Assembly: GCA_902712845.1 (NCBI GenBank)
Contig: LR743504.1
Coordinates: forward strand, 62,001-126,000
Direction of reading: 5' to 3'
Length of the DNA: 64,000 nucleotides
From: Methylobacterium bullatum
Lineage (GTDB): Bacteria; Pseudomonadota; Alphaproteobacteria; Rhizobiales; Beijerinckiaceae
Under the pieces are notes generated by a model. It saw only the letters and a program-made list of their open reading frames with translations. It was not told the origin of the DNA and ran no database searches. Every line of letters starts with the position of its first letter. Position 1 is the first letter of the stretch. A program made the translations under genes and the position numbers. Shown here in pieces: positions 1 to 7,970 of this stretch.

Positions 1-1
1 G

Positions 2-601
2 GCGCTAGCCACCCACGACGCCCTCGTGTTCACACAAGGGGCGCTCTCGGCCCTGGCGGCGGGCCTGTTCAAGATCGCCCAGGACATCCGCTTCCTCGGC
101 TCGGGCCCGCGCTCGGGCCTCGGCGAACTCTCCCTGCCGGAGAACGAGCCGGGCTCGTCGATCATGCCGGGCAAGGTCAACCCGACGCAGTGCGAGGCCC
201 TGACCATGGTCTGCGCCCAGGTGATCGGCAACGGCACCACGGTGAGCTTCGCCGGCTCCCAGGGCAATTTCGAGCTCAACGTGTTCAAGCCGGTCATCGC
301 CAACGCGGTGCTGCAATCGATCCGCATCCTCGCCGATGCGGCCGTGAGCTTCGCCGACAATTGCGTCGTCGGCATCAAGGCCAACGAGGACAAGATCGCC
401 GACCTGATGAGCCGCTCGCTCATGCTGGTGACGGCGCTCGCCCCCTCCATCGGCTACGACAAGGCCGCCGAGATTGCCAAGACAGCGCACAAGCGCGGTA
501 CCACCCTGAAGGAAGAGGCCCTGCGTCTCGGCTACGTCACGGAGGAGGAGTTCGACCGCGTCGTGCGCCCCGAGACCATGCTGGCGCCGAGCGTCGACTG
601 A
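2..601 (+). CDS. fumC: Class II fumarate hydratase, C-terminal part
   Basis: This is the last 199 residues of a class II fumarase, which interconverts fumarate and malate in the TCA cycle in the cytoplasm. The gene begins before the window, so it is truncated by the window edge, not broken. The fumarase/aspartase superfamily signature [15 protein letters not shown] is intact near the start of the visible part and carries the catalytic loop serine. The reading frame is open from base 2. The next gene, a DUF4169 protein, follows after 11 bases, an arrangement I know from related Hyphomicrobiales. Class I fumarases and aspartase are less likely, because the C-terminal sequence ([20 protein letters not shown]) is fumarase-like. 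Confidence 0.97.
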   Translation, partial: ALATHDALVFTQGALSALAAGLFKIAQDIRFLGSGPRSGLGELSLPENEPGSSIMPGKVNPTQCEALTMVCAQVIGNGTTVSFAGSQGNFELNVFKPVIANAVLQSIRILADAAVSFADNCVVGIKANEDKIADLMSRSLMLVTALAPSIGYDKAAEIAKTAHKRGTTLKEEALRLGYVTEEEFDRVVRPETMLAPSVD

Positions 602-612
602 CGGGAAAGCTC

Positions 613-804
613 ATGGCCGAGATCATCAACCTGCGCTCGGTCCGCAAGGGCAAGGCGCGGGCCGAGAAGGAGGCGAAGGCGGAGGACAACCGCATCGCCT
701 TCGGCCGGCCGAAGAAGGCCAGGACCCTGGCCGAGGCCAAGAAGGCCATCGAGTTCTCACGCCACGAGGGCCACAAGCTCGTAGGGCCGGATTCGGACGG
801 GTGA
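613..804 (+). CDS. DUF4169 family protein
   Basis: A small, very basic and charged protein of 63 residues, rich in Lys, Arg, Glu and Ala. It starts MAEIINLRSVRKGKAR and contains the block RIAFGRPKKAR. I recognise this as DUF4169, a family of unknown function commonly found directly behind fumC in alphaproteobacteria. The ATG lies 11 bases after the fumC stop, so the two are probably co-transcribed. There is no signal peptide or membrane segment, and the basic composition suggests a cytoplasmic, possibly nucleic-acid-associated protein, which is inference. No catalytic residues can be proposed. Confidence 0.85.
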   Translation: MAEIINLRSVRKGKARAEKEAKAEDNRIAFGRPKKARTLAEAKKAIEFSRHEGHKLVGPDSDG

Positions 805-829
805 GGGTGGCCGCGACGCCGCCGCCAAG

Positions 830-959
830 CCCTCCCCCCTCTGCGGGGGAGGGTGGCCCTCGCGTGAGCGAGGGTCGGGAGAGGGGAACGCCCTATCCGG
901 AGAGGTCGCCCCCTCTCCCGCCTGCTCCGCAGGCACCCTCCCCCGCAGAGGGGGGAGGG
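830..959. repeat. Nested palindromic intergenic element, family 1, copy A
   Basis: Two 25-base arms at 830-854 and 935-959 are perfect inverted repeats of each other. Between them lie further nested inverted repeats: a hairpin at 857-874 (CCCTCGC, loop GTGA, GCGAGGG), arms at 877-886 and 910-919 (GGGAGAGGGG and its complement), and a hairpin at 920-934 (GCCTGC, loop TCC, GCAGGC). Closely related copies occur at 20861-20987 and 50711-50811. All three are intergenic. The architecture resembles REP/BIME-like dispersed repeats. The element fills almost the whole gap between the DUF4169 gene and the ribbon-helix-helix gene. Confidence 0.9.
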
Positions 960-970
960 TTGCGCGCCCG

Positions 971-1192
971 ATGACCACCGGCACCACCAAACGCTCGGTG
1001 ATGATCGCCGGTCACCGGACCAGCGTTTCGTTGGAGACGCCGTTCTGGGAGGCTTTGCGCGAGATCGCCGCCGCCCGCGAGCAGTCGGTTCAGGTGCTGA
1101 TCGGCGAGATCGACGAGGCGCGGGGCGAGCAGAACCTGTCGTCGGCGATCCGCGTGTTCGTGCTGAATGCGCTCCTGGACCGGAGGCGATGA
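971..1192 (+). CDS. Ribbon-helix-helix domain protein
   Basis: A 73-residue protein that fits the RHH_4 type of ribbon-helix-helix domain. A short basic beta segment (TTKRSVMIAGHRTSVSLE) is followed by two helices (FWEALREIAAAREQSVQVLIGEI and the NLSSAIRVFVLNALLDRRR tail). Such proteins bind DNA as dimers and are often antitoxins or autoregulators. In relatives an RHH gene follows fumC-DUF4169; here the palindromic element sits between them. Its ATG is 11 bases past the purine-rich right arm of that element, which offers a GGAGGG Shine-Dalgarno-like sequence. The stop codon overlaps the next start (ATGA), so it is translationally coupled to the DUF4258 gene. Confidence 0.82.
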   Translation: MTTGTTKRSVMIAGHRTSVSLETPFWEALREIAAAREQSVQVLIGEIDEARGEQNLSSAIRVFVLNALLDRRR

Positions 1193-1449
1193 AGCCGATC
1201 GTCTTCATCGATCACGCCGACCAGCGTCTCGCGCGACGTGGACTGGATCGCGAGTGGATCGAACGGACGATCAGGCAACCGGACTTCCTCGAGCCTGACC
1301 CCGATCATCCGGAACGCGTTCGTGCCTATCGCTCACTTCCGGAATGCGACGGACGCGTACTGCGCGTGATATACGAAGACGCATCCGTCGAGATTCAGGT
1401 GATCACGGCATTCCTCGATCGAAATCGAACACGGAGGCTGAACCGATGA
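1189..1449 (+). CDS. DUF4258 domain protein, putative toxin-like
   Basis: An 86-residue protein with the DUF4258 hallmark near the N-terminus (DHADQRLARRGLDREWIERTI) and a C-terminal beta region (GRVLRVIYEDASVEIQVITAF). DUF4258 proteins have a small alpha/beta fold that has been compared with RelE/BrnT-like toxins, but no activity is established for most members. The gene overlaps the RHH gene upstream and the DUF2283 gene downstream by four bases each, which implies a single coupled operon. DUF4258 next to DUF2283 is a recurrent pair that I would treat as a candidate toxin-antitoxin module. The function is inferred only from family and context. Confidence 0.82.
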   Translation: MKPIVFIDHADQRLARRGLDREWIERTIRQPDFLEPDPDHPERVRAYRSLPECDGRVLRVIYEDASVEIQVITAFLDRNRTRRLNR

Positions 1450-1646
1450 AAACCAGCTATGATGCTCGGGTCGATGCGCTCTATCTGGGCTTCTCGGACG
1501 AGACCATTGTCGAGAGCGAGGAAGTCCGGCCCGGGATCATCTTCGATCTCGATGGCGAGGGACGCGTCGTCGGTATCGAGATTCTCGACGCTTCCGTTCA
1601 CATGGCGCGCGGCGCCGACCTGAAGGCCCTCGCCGCCGCCGCGTAA
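1446..1646 (+). CDS. DUF2283 domain protein, putative antitoxin-like
   Basis: A 66-residue protein beginning MKTSYDARVDALYLGF and containing the pattern RPGIIFDLDGEGRVVGIEIL, characteristic of DUF2283, a small beta-rich family. The ATG overlaps the DUF4258 stop by four bases. DUF2283 genes often pair with DUF4258 genes, and here the pair is also fused translationally to an RHH gene. There is no signal peptide and no transmembrane segment. A role as the neutralising partner of the DUF4258 protein is inference. The gene ends only three bases before the stop of the convergent AraC-type regulator, so there is essentially no intergenic terminator space. Confidence 0.85.
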   Translation: MKTSYDARVDALYLGFSDETIVESEEVRPGIIFDLDGEGRVVGIEILDASVHMARGADLKALAAAA

Positions 1647-1649
1647 CGG

Positions 1650-2435
1650 CTATGGCCGCCGGATACCGACCAGGCTCGCCGAGGCGGGTGCGCCGAACGT
1701 CTCCCGGAAGGCGTTGGCGAAATGGGCCTGGTCGGCGAAGGCGGCGTCGTGGGCCGCCCCGGTGAAGGTTTCGCCCCGGATGACGGCTCCGATAGCCTGC
1801 CGCATCCGCAACCACGACCGATAGCGCCGGAACGGAACCCCGACCTCGCGGGTGAACAGGTGCTGCATCCGCGAGGAGGACAGCCCGACGGATGCCGCGA
1901 GGCGCGGCGCCGACATGCCCGTGTCCTGGCAGGTGCCGAGGTCGGCCATGATTCGGGTGATGCGCCCATCGAGGGTCGGTCCGCTCCGACGCACCGCGAA
2001 GCCGGCGAGATCGGCGATGGCCTGCCCGGCCCAAACCGTGGCGCGCCGGCATTCGTAGAGCGCACGAAGGGGCTCGATCTCACCCCGCATGGCGACGCGT
2101 GCGCCGTCGATGTCCTCGCCGGCTGCGATCAGGCCCAGGAGAGCCCGCGCTCCGGCCTCCGGCTCGAGATAGAGGACACCCAAGGGATCGCCGGCGCAAT
2201 CGAGTTCGTGCCGCATCCCCGCTGGGACGAAGGCCGTGCGGCAGGCGATCCACGGACCGGGCCTGAACCGGATGCGGAACGGTCCATACAGGCCCGCCAG
2301 ATAGACCGGCGCACCGTGCTGGTGGCTGGCATTGTAGCCGAGCGGTCCGGCAAAGAAGGTGTGCCCGCCCTCGACGTGCCAAAGGGGGCCGAGCGCTGGG
2401 CCAGCACGTTCGTTCAAGCGGTGCCCCCTCCCCAC
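1650..2435 (-). CDS. AraC family transcriptional regulator
   Basis: A 261-residue regulator with an N-terminal AraC-type ligand/cupin-like region (GYNASHQHGAPVYLAG) and a C-terminal double helix-turn-helix of the AraC/XylS type (SAPRLAASVGLSSSRMQHLF, then FADQAHFANAFRETFGAPA). The first possible start is a GTG at 2433-2435, since an in-frame stop lies just upstream at 2439-2441; a TTG seven codons in is an alternative. It is divergent from the metallo-beta-lactamase-fold hydrolase at 2504, with about 68 bases between them, so that hydrolase is the natural candidate target. The effector cannot be read from the sequence. Confidence 0.9.
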   Translation of the reverse strand: MGRGHRLNERAGPALGPLWHVEGGHTFFAGPLGYNASHQHGAPVYLAGLYGPFRIRFRPGPWIACRTAFVPAGMRHELDCAGDPLGVLYLEPEAGARALLGLIAAGEDIDGARVAMRGEIEPLRALYECRRATVWAGQAIADLAGFAVRRSGPTLDGRITRIMADLGTCQDTGMSAPRLAASVGLSSSRMQHLFTREVGVPFRRYRSWLRMRQAIGAVIRGETFTGAAHDAAFADQAHFANAFRETFGAPASASLVGIRRP

Positions 2436-2503
2436 GCGCTAGGCCGGTGATCCCCGCCTCGCGGCCCGCCGGCGCGGCGGGGTCAGCCGGAGATCCTGCG
2501 ACG

Positions 2504-3478
2504 ATGATCACATTGAGCCGCCGCCTTGTCACGGGCGCCCTCGCGGGCCTCGCTCTTTCCGGCGCGAGGCCGGCCCTGGCCGGGGCAGCCGCCCTCGCCG
2601 AGGCACCTGCGTCGCGGCGCATCCGGCTCGGCGCCTTCACCATCACTACCCTGCTCGACGCGGAGGAGACCATCGACGGGCCATGGCCGATCGTCGGCGA
2701 GGACCGCCCGAGAGCGGAGGTGCAAGCGCTGATGCAGGAGAACCGGCTTGCCCCGGACCGGTTCACACCGGGCTTCACCCCGACGCTGATCGAGACCGGC
2801 ACACAGCGCATCCTCTTCGATACCGGAAACGGCGAAGTCGGCTTCATCCCCAGGCCGGCGGGAGGGCGGCTGGGTCGGGCGCTACGGCGCGCCGGAATCA
2901 CGCCGGAGACGATCGACCTCGTGGTGATCACGCATTGCCATACGGACCATATCGGCGGCCTCTTGGAGGGCGGCGTTCCGCAATTTCCCAACGCGGTCTA
3001 CGTCGTGGGAGAGGCCGAATACCGCTTCTGGACCGCGGAGGAGCGCCTGTCGGCGCCGACGGACAGCAACACCTACCGATCAGCCGCGGTGGTGCGCAGC
3101 CACCTCGTCCCGCTACGCGAACGCATCCGCTTCGTCGGACCTGGCGACACGGTCGCGCCCGGCATCGACGTGGTGGCCGCCTTCGGACACACGCCGGGGC
3201 ACCTTGCCTTCCATTGCGAGAGCGAGGGGCATCGGATGCTCGTGTGGGGCGACTGCGCCCATCACGAGGTGGCGTCCCTGAGCCACCCGGAATGGCACGC
3301 CCTGTTCGATCTCGACAAGGATCAGGGCATCGCGACCCGTCGGGCGATCTACGCGATGGCCGCCACCGAAAGGCTGCTGGTCGCAGGCTATCACACCGCG
3401 TTCCCATCGCTCGGCCATGTCGAGCCGAGAGGAACGGGCTTTCGCTGGATTCCGGTGACCGAACCCGGAACCCCCTGA
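2504..3478 (+). CDS. Exported MBL-fold metallo-hydrolase
   Basis: A 324-residue metallo-beta-lactamase superfamily hydrolase. The metal-binding motif is THCHTDHIGG, followed by downstream ligands in GHTPGHLAFHC and the aspartate in WGDCAHHE. The N-terminus from the ATG at 2504 reads SRRLVTGALAGLAL, a twin-arginine-like signal, so periplasmic export is likely. This start is preferred over the further upstream in-frame codon at 2447 because it gives the signal directly and has a GGAG about 11 bases upstream. The substrate is unknown; related proteins include lactonases and other hydrolases. It is divergent from an AraC regulator that probably controls it. Confidence 0.88.
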   Translation: MITLSRRLVTGALAGLALSGARPALAGAAALAEAPASRRIRLGAFTITTLLDAEETIDGPWPIVGEDRPRAEVQALMQENRLAPDRFTPGFTPTLIETGTQRILFDTGNGEVGFIPRPAGGRLGRALRRAGITPETIDLVVITHCHTDHIGGLLEGGVPQFPNAVYVVGEAEYRFWTAEERLSAPTDSNTYRSAAVVRSHLVPLRERIRFVGPGDTVAPGIDVVAAFGHTPGHLAFHCESEGHRMLVWGDCAHHEVASLSHPEWHALFDLDKDQGIATRRAIYAMAATERLLVAGYHTAFPSLGHVEPRGTGFRWIPVTEPGTP

Positions 3479-3569
3479 ACCCCGTCTTCCCGTCCGCTGC
3501 CGATCCGAGCCATTGACGGGAAACGCGCAGGTTTTGGCGAAATGCGAAGGTCTTCGCGTCGCTTCGAGC

Positions 3570-4955
3570 TTACTCCGCCGCCTCCAGCACCCGCGTCCCG
3601 CCCAATCCTTCCAGCACCGCCGGCTTCGGCCCGCCCGTCGCCCAGTCCAGCAGTTCCACCGTGTGCACGATGGGGATGCGCGTGCCGTTCCCGATCTGCG
3701 TGGCGCAGCCGATATTGCCGGTGGCGATGAGGTCGGGGCGCATGCGCTCGATATTGGCCACCTTCCGGTCGCGCAGGCGCCCAGCGATCTCCGGCTGGAG
3801 GATGTTGTAGGTGCCGGCCGAGCCGCAGCAGATATGGCCCTCGGGCACGTCCTTCACGGTGAAGCCGGCCTTCTTGAGCAGATTCTTCGGCTCGGTGCGG
3901 ATGCCCTGGCCGTGCTGCATCGAACAGGCGGAATGGTAGGCGACGACGAGGTCGCTCTCGAACAGCGGCGGCATCAGGCCGAGGCTCGCCACATACTCTG
4001 TCACGTCCTTGGCGAGGCCCGAGACCCGTGCCGCCTTGTCGGCATAGGCCGGGTCGTCGCGGAACATGAAACCGTAATCCTTGATCGTCGTGCCGCAGCC
4101 CGAGGCCGTGACGATGATCGCGTCGAGACCGTCGCCGTCCATCTCGGCGATCCACGCATCGATGGTGCGCTTGGCCTGGGCGTGGGAGGTCTCGGACTTG
4201 CCCATATGGTGGGTGAGCGCGCCGCAGCACCCCTCCCCCTTCGCCTGCACCACCTCGACGCCGTGGCGGGTGAGAAGCCGGACCGCCGCCTCGTTGAAAT
4301 CCGGCCGCAACACGCTCTGGGCGCAGCCGCGCAGGAGGGCGACCCGGCCGGCGCGGGCGGGTGCGGCCTCGCCCTGGAGCAGGGCGCTCGCCTCCCGCGC
4401 GCGGTTGTCGGCGGGGAAGGTGCCGGGCCGGTCGTTGACGGTGCGGTTGGGCAGGAGCGCGGGGGCGAGGTCGAGCATCGCGGCGAGGCGGTTGCCGACA
4501 CGGGGCAACTGCGCGACGAGGGGCCGAAACGGCGAGCCGATCTTGGCGGCGAGAAGCGCGAGCCGAAAGCGGTTCGGATAGGGCAGCACGAAGGCGAGGA
4601 CGCTGCGCAGGAGCCTGTCGCTCAAGGGCCGGCGATAGGTCTCCTCGATATGCGTGCGGGCGTGATCCACGAGGTGCATGTAATGCACGCCGGAGGGACA
4701 GGTTGTCATGCAGGACAGGCAGGACAGGCAGCGGTCGACATGCTTGACCACCTCCGGTGTCGCCGGCTTGCCGCCCTCCAGCATGTCCTTGATGAGGTAG
4801 ATGCGGCCGCGCGGGGAATCGAGTTCGTCGCCGAGGAGGAGATAGGTCGGGCAGGTGGCGGTGCAGAACCCGCAATGCACGCAGGTCCGCAGGATCTTTT
4901 CGGACGCCGCCATCGCCGGCTCGGCGAGTTGCGTCAGGCTGAAATTGGTCTGCAC
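3570..4955 (-). CDS. glcF: Glycolate oxidase iron-sulfur subunit GlcF
   Basis: A 461-residue protein with two ferredoxin-type 4Fe-4S motifs near the N-terminus (CVHCGFCTATCP and CLSCLSCMTTCP) and two CCG-type cysteine domains further on (GEGCCGALTHHMG and GHICCGSAGTYN). This is the GlcF architecture: it passes electrons from the flavoprotein part of glycolate oxidase, which turns glycolate into glyoxylate, to the membrane quinone pool. The start is a GTG at 4953-4955. It lies 188 bases downstream of glcE on the same strand. The catalytic subunit glcD is not in the visible neighbourhood, so the complex must be completed from elsewhere. Confidence 0.95.
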   Translation of the reverse strand: MQTNFSLTQLAEPAMAASEKILRTCVHCGFCTATCPTYLLLGDELDSPRGRIYLIKDMLEGGKPATPEVVKHVDRCLSCLSCMTTCPSGVHYMHLVDHARTHIEETYRRPLSDRLLRSVLAFVLPYPNRFRLALLAAKIGSPFRPLVAQLPRVGNRLAAMLDLAPALLPNRTVNDRPGTFPADNRAREASALLQGEAAPARAGRVALLRGCAQSVLRPDFNEAAVRLLTRHGVEVVQAKGEGCCGALTHHMGKSETSHAQAKRTIDAWIAEMDGDGLDAIIVTASGCGTTIKDYGFMFRDDPAYADKAARVSGLAKDVTEYVASLGLMPPLFESDLVVAYHSACSMQHGQGIRTEPKNLLKKAGFTVKDVPEGHICCGSAGTYNILQPEIAGRLRDRKVANIERMRPDLIATGNIGCATQIGNGTRIPIVHTVELLDWATGGPKPAVLEGLGGTRVLEAAE

Positions 4956-5143
4956 GGCGTTTCCTCGGGGTCCCGATCACGTCAGCCATCCTGGCGATCT
5001 TCCGCCGCCCGGCGCTGTTTCCCGCAGCTTAGAGGGAATCTCGACGGAAGCCGAGGCTTGGAACAGCTCTAAGCGGCAGCCTGCCGCACTCCGACGGGCC
5101 AGACCGGCGAAAGCGGTCCCCACGAGCGCTCGCCCCGCGACAG

Positions 5144-6331
5144 TCAGATGCCCGCATACATCCGGCCGGGGTTGAACACCCCCTTCGGATCGTGGGCCGC
5201 CTTGATCCCGGCCGTCATCCGCAGCAGGGGATCGGACAGGGGCTCGAAGACGGCGGTGGCCGCGCGGACCGCGTCCGGCGCCCGCACCAGGGTGGCGTGC
5301 CCGCCGGTGGTGCGCAGGACGTCGCGGATGGTCTCGGCGCCGGCATCACCCTCGGCCGAGGTGGCGAGCCAGACGAGGCCGCCACCCCAATCGTAGAACC
5401 AGCGCGCCTGGCGCCGCTCCGCGATGGCGGCGGTGACGGCGGGTCCTTTGGTCGGCGCGGTGGAGATCCGCCATACGGCGGCCGCGCGCGGTTCCGTCAG
5501 CGGGATCACGTCGCGGATCGCAGCCCACAGGACGGCGCCGATCCCGTCCTCGATGATCTCCGGCTCGCCGAAGCGCCGCAGGAGCTTGCGCAACTCGCCC
5601 AGGCGGTAATCGAGGGAGTCCGAGAAGCCCTCCAGGCGCATCAGGGTTCGGGGGCTCGGCCCGTCGAGGCCGCTCGGCAGGTGAGCGGCGCCCGTGAGTT
5701 CGAAGGGCGATCCGAGGGCGGCGCTGAGAGCGGCCACCGCCGTTGCATCGTCGAGGCCGGAAAAGGCCAGGGTCGCCGTCCGCTCCTGCACCGGAAGGAC
5801 CTTGAAGGTCACCTCGGTGAGAAGGCCGAGGGTGCCCCACGAGCCGGCCATGAGCTTGACCAGGTCGAGGCCGGTGACGTTCTTCATCACCCGGCCGCCG
5901 GACTTGATGGCCTCGCCGCGTCCGTTGACGAAACGGACGCCGATCAGGCTGTCGCGGGCCGCACCCGCATTGATCCGGCGCGGTCCGGCATTGTTGGTGG
6001 CCGCCACTGCGCCGAAGGTCGGCTCGCCGGCCGAGCCCATCAGGATGCGGTGATCCATCGGCTCGAAGGGCAGCATCTGGCCGCGTTCCGCCAGCAGGGC
6101 CTGGACCTGCGCGAGGGGGGTGCCGGCGCGGGCGGCGACTACCATCTCGGCCGGTTCGTAGAGCGTGATGCCGGAGAGTTTCAGGGAGGAGAGGGTCGAT
6201 TCGTCCTGCGCCGGGCGGCCGATGGCGGCCTTGGTGCCCCCGCCCACGAGACGCATCGGCTCGGCGCGGGCGGCGGCATCGGCGACGATGGCTTGCGCCT
6301 CGCCCTCGTCCTGAGGCTCGTATGTCCGCAT
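5144..6331 (-). CDS. glcE: Glycolate oxidase FAD-binding subunit GlcE
   Basis: A 395-residue FAD-binding oxidoreductase subunit. The N-terminal part has the PCMH-type FAD site (MRLVGGGTKAAIGRP, then GTFGAVAATNNAGPRR-like stretch and GRVMKNVTGLDLVKL), and the C-terminus ends in the family-typical DPKGVFNPGRMYAGI. It is shorter than GlcD, as expected for GlcE, the second flavoprotein of glycolate oxidase. The ATG at 6329-6331 begins MRTYEPQDEGEAQAIV, which aligns with the usual GlcE start; longer in-frame extensions look non-coding. It is upstream of glcF and both are probably co-transcribed. The exact start is well supported by composition, less so by a ribosome site. Confidence 0.93.
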   Translation of the reverse strand: MRTYEPQDEGEAQAIVADAAARAEPMRLVGGGTKAAIGRPAQDESTLSSLKLSGITLYEPAEMVVAARAGTPLAQVQALLAERGQMLPFEPMDHRILMGSAGEPTFGAVAATNNAGPRRINAGAARDSLIGVRFVNGRGEAIKSGGRVMKNVTGLDLVKLMAGSWGTLGLLTEVTFKVLPVQERTATLAFSGLDDATAVAALSAALGSPFELTGAAHLPSGLDGPSPRTLMRLEGFSDSLDYRLGELRKLLRRFGEPEIIEDGIGAVLWAAIRDVIPLTEPRAAAVWRISTAPTKGPAVTAAIAERRQARWFYDWGGGLVWLATSAEGDAGAETIRDVLRTTGGHATLVRAPDAVRAATAVFEPLSDPLLRMTAGIKAAHDPKGVFNPGRMYAGI

Positions 6332-6419
6332 CGTTTCCCGCCCGTTGTGATGCTCACTGGCATCCTTTGCCGAACCATATGCGGGAAGCGATGCCACCCT
6401 TTCAAGCGGCGCTCCTGTC

Positions 6420-7868
6420 TCAGGCCGTCGGAGTGACGGCGCGCTGCCGCAGATAGTCGGCAGCGAGGCCGCGCAGGCCGGCGATGTCGAACAGCGCCAC
6501 GAGCAGGGCATAGACCAGCACGCCGAGGGGCAGGGAGATGGCGAGGGCCAGGGCCGGGTCCATGTGCCGGAACGGTGCCAGGCAGGCCATCATCGCCAGG
6601 GTGGCGGTGCAGGCGGCAAAGACGTCCCACCAGTCGATCCGCAGGCGCTGCGGTCCGGTGAGAGCGCGGACCGCCAGCCACAGGGTCGAGGCGACGAGGC
6701 CGGCGCTCTGCGCAATGGCGATGCCGGGCGCCCCGAAATGCGCGGGCAGCACGAACAGGCAGGCGGCGTTGACGCCAAGGCCGACGATGGCGGCGGCGAT
6801 GACCGGCACCGTCTTGCGGCGGATCTGGAAGATCGGGTTGAGGCCGAAATTGAGCAGCGTGCCGCAGAGCAGGCCCGGGATGAGGATCATCGCGTAGAGG
6901 GCGAAGGGCCCGCGATACGCCTCCGGCACGATGAGCCCCTGGATCGCCGGAAGCACGGCCCAGAGTCCGCCGGCACAGGGCACCATCAGCGCCACCACGA
7001 TGCCCGCGTTGCGGCCGATCTGGGCCTCGGCCGCCACGTGGCCCTCGTGCTCGTCCACCCGCACGGCGAGCTGGAACAGGATGAGATCGAGGGCCGTGCC
7101 GATCATGCTGAGGCTGCGGGTGGCGACGTCGGCGGCCAGGGCGAAATAGCCGGCCTCCGCCAGTCCGAACCACATGGCGATGGCGCTGCGGTTGAGGAAC
7201 GGCGTGATCTGGTAGATCGCGTTCGCGGCGATGAGCGGCAGCCCGTAGGCGCGAAACAGCCGCCAGGTCTCGCCCATGCGCACGCGGACGATGGGCACCT
7301 TCGGATCGAGCAGGGGCCTGCGCAGCACGATCACGGGCAGGAACTGGCTGAGCCCACAGGCGACGAGGACCCAGACCGGCTGAGGAAACAGCCAGGCCGC
7401 CCCCGCCATGAGCAGGAAGGCGAGGCCGTTCTTGACGATGGTCAGCTTCAGGTAGAGGCCGCCGTCGAAGCGTGCCCGCGTCAGGGCCGCGTGATAATCG
7501 AACAGGCCGATGCCGAAGGCGGCCATCCCTGCCCCCGCCGCGATGGCGAAGCGCCCTTGCGCATCCATCTCCACCGTCGCGCCGACCACCGCGAACAGGG
7601 CGGAGGCGACCAGCAGGACGAGGGCGAGGACGGCGTAGGCGCGGTCCAGCCCGTGACGGATCCAGGGTTCCTCCTGCCGGACGCGGTTGGAATAGAACCG
7701 GGTCGCCGAGAGCCGAAGCCATTCGAAGACGAGGGTGTTGAGGACCACGGCGCCCGTGGTGGCGAGGCCGAACAGGCCGAAATCCGCCGGCCCCATCAGC
7801 TTGGCGAGGAGCAGGCCGAGGCAGAAATTGAGCCCGGCATTCAGGATGAAGGCGGCGATCACGGCCAT
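6420..7868 (-). CDS. Polysaccharide/lipopolysaccharide flippase family membrane protein
   Basis: A 482-residue integral membrane protein with roughly 12 to 14 hydrophobic segments and the N-terminal region typical of Wzx/MATE-like polysaccharide biosynthesis proteins (FILNAGLNFCLGLLLAKLMG, then PADFGLFGLATTGAVVLN). These proteins move lipid-linked oligosaccharides across the inner membrane. No glycosyltransferase or polymerase gene is adjacent, so the transported glycan is unknown. The ATG at 7866-7868 gives a start directly in the first membrane segment. It lies 88 bases upstream of glcE on the same strand, but a functional link with glycolate oxidation is not suggested. MATE drug efflux is a less likely alternative. 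Confidence 0.85.
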   Translation of the reverse strand: MAVIAAFILNAGLNFCLGLLLAKLMGPADFGLFGLATTGAVVLNTLVFEWLRLSATRFYSNRVRQEEPWIRHGLDRAYAVLALVLLVASALFAVVGATVEMDAQGRFAIAAGAGMAAFGIGLFDYHAALTRARFDGGLYLKLTIVKNGLAFLLMAGAAWLFPQPVWVLVACGLSQFLPVIVLRRPLLDPKVPIVRVRMGETWRLFRAYGLPLIAANAIYQITPFLNRSAIAMWFGLAEAGYFALAADVATRSLSMIGTALDLILFQLAVRVDEHEGHVAAEAQIGRNAGIVVALMVPCAGGLWAVLPAIQGLIVPEAYRGPFALYAMILIPGLLCGTLLNFGLNPIFQIRRKTVPVIAAAIVGLGVNAACLFVLPAHFGAPGIAIAQSAGLVASTLWLAVRALTGPQRLRIDWWDVFAACTATLAMMACLAPFRHMDPALALAISLPLGVLVYALLVALFDIAGLRGLAADYLRQRAVTPTA

Positions 7869-7970
7869 GCGGTCGACTCTGGTCGCCGGGTGCCCGGCTC
7901 TGCTCCCGATCCTTGCGCGCCGGCCCGAAAAGATTTCCCTAAATCCCGAATCCGCCGAGGCGGCCCCGCC

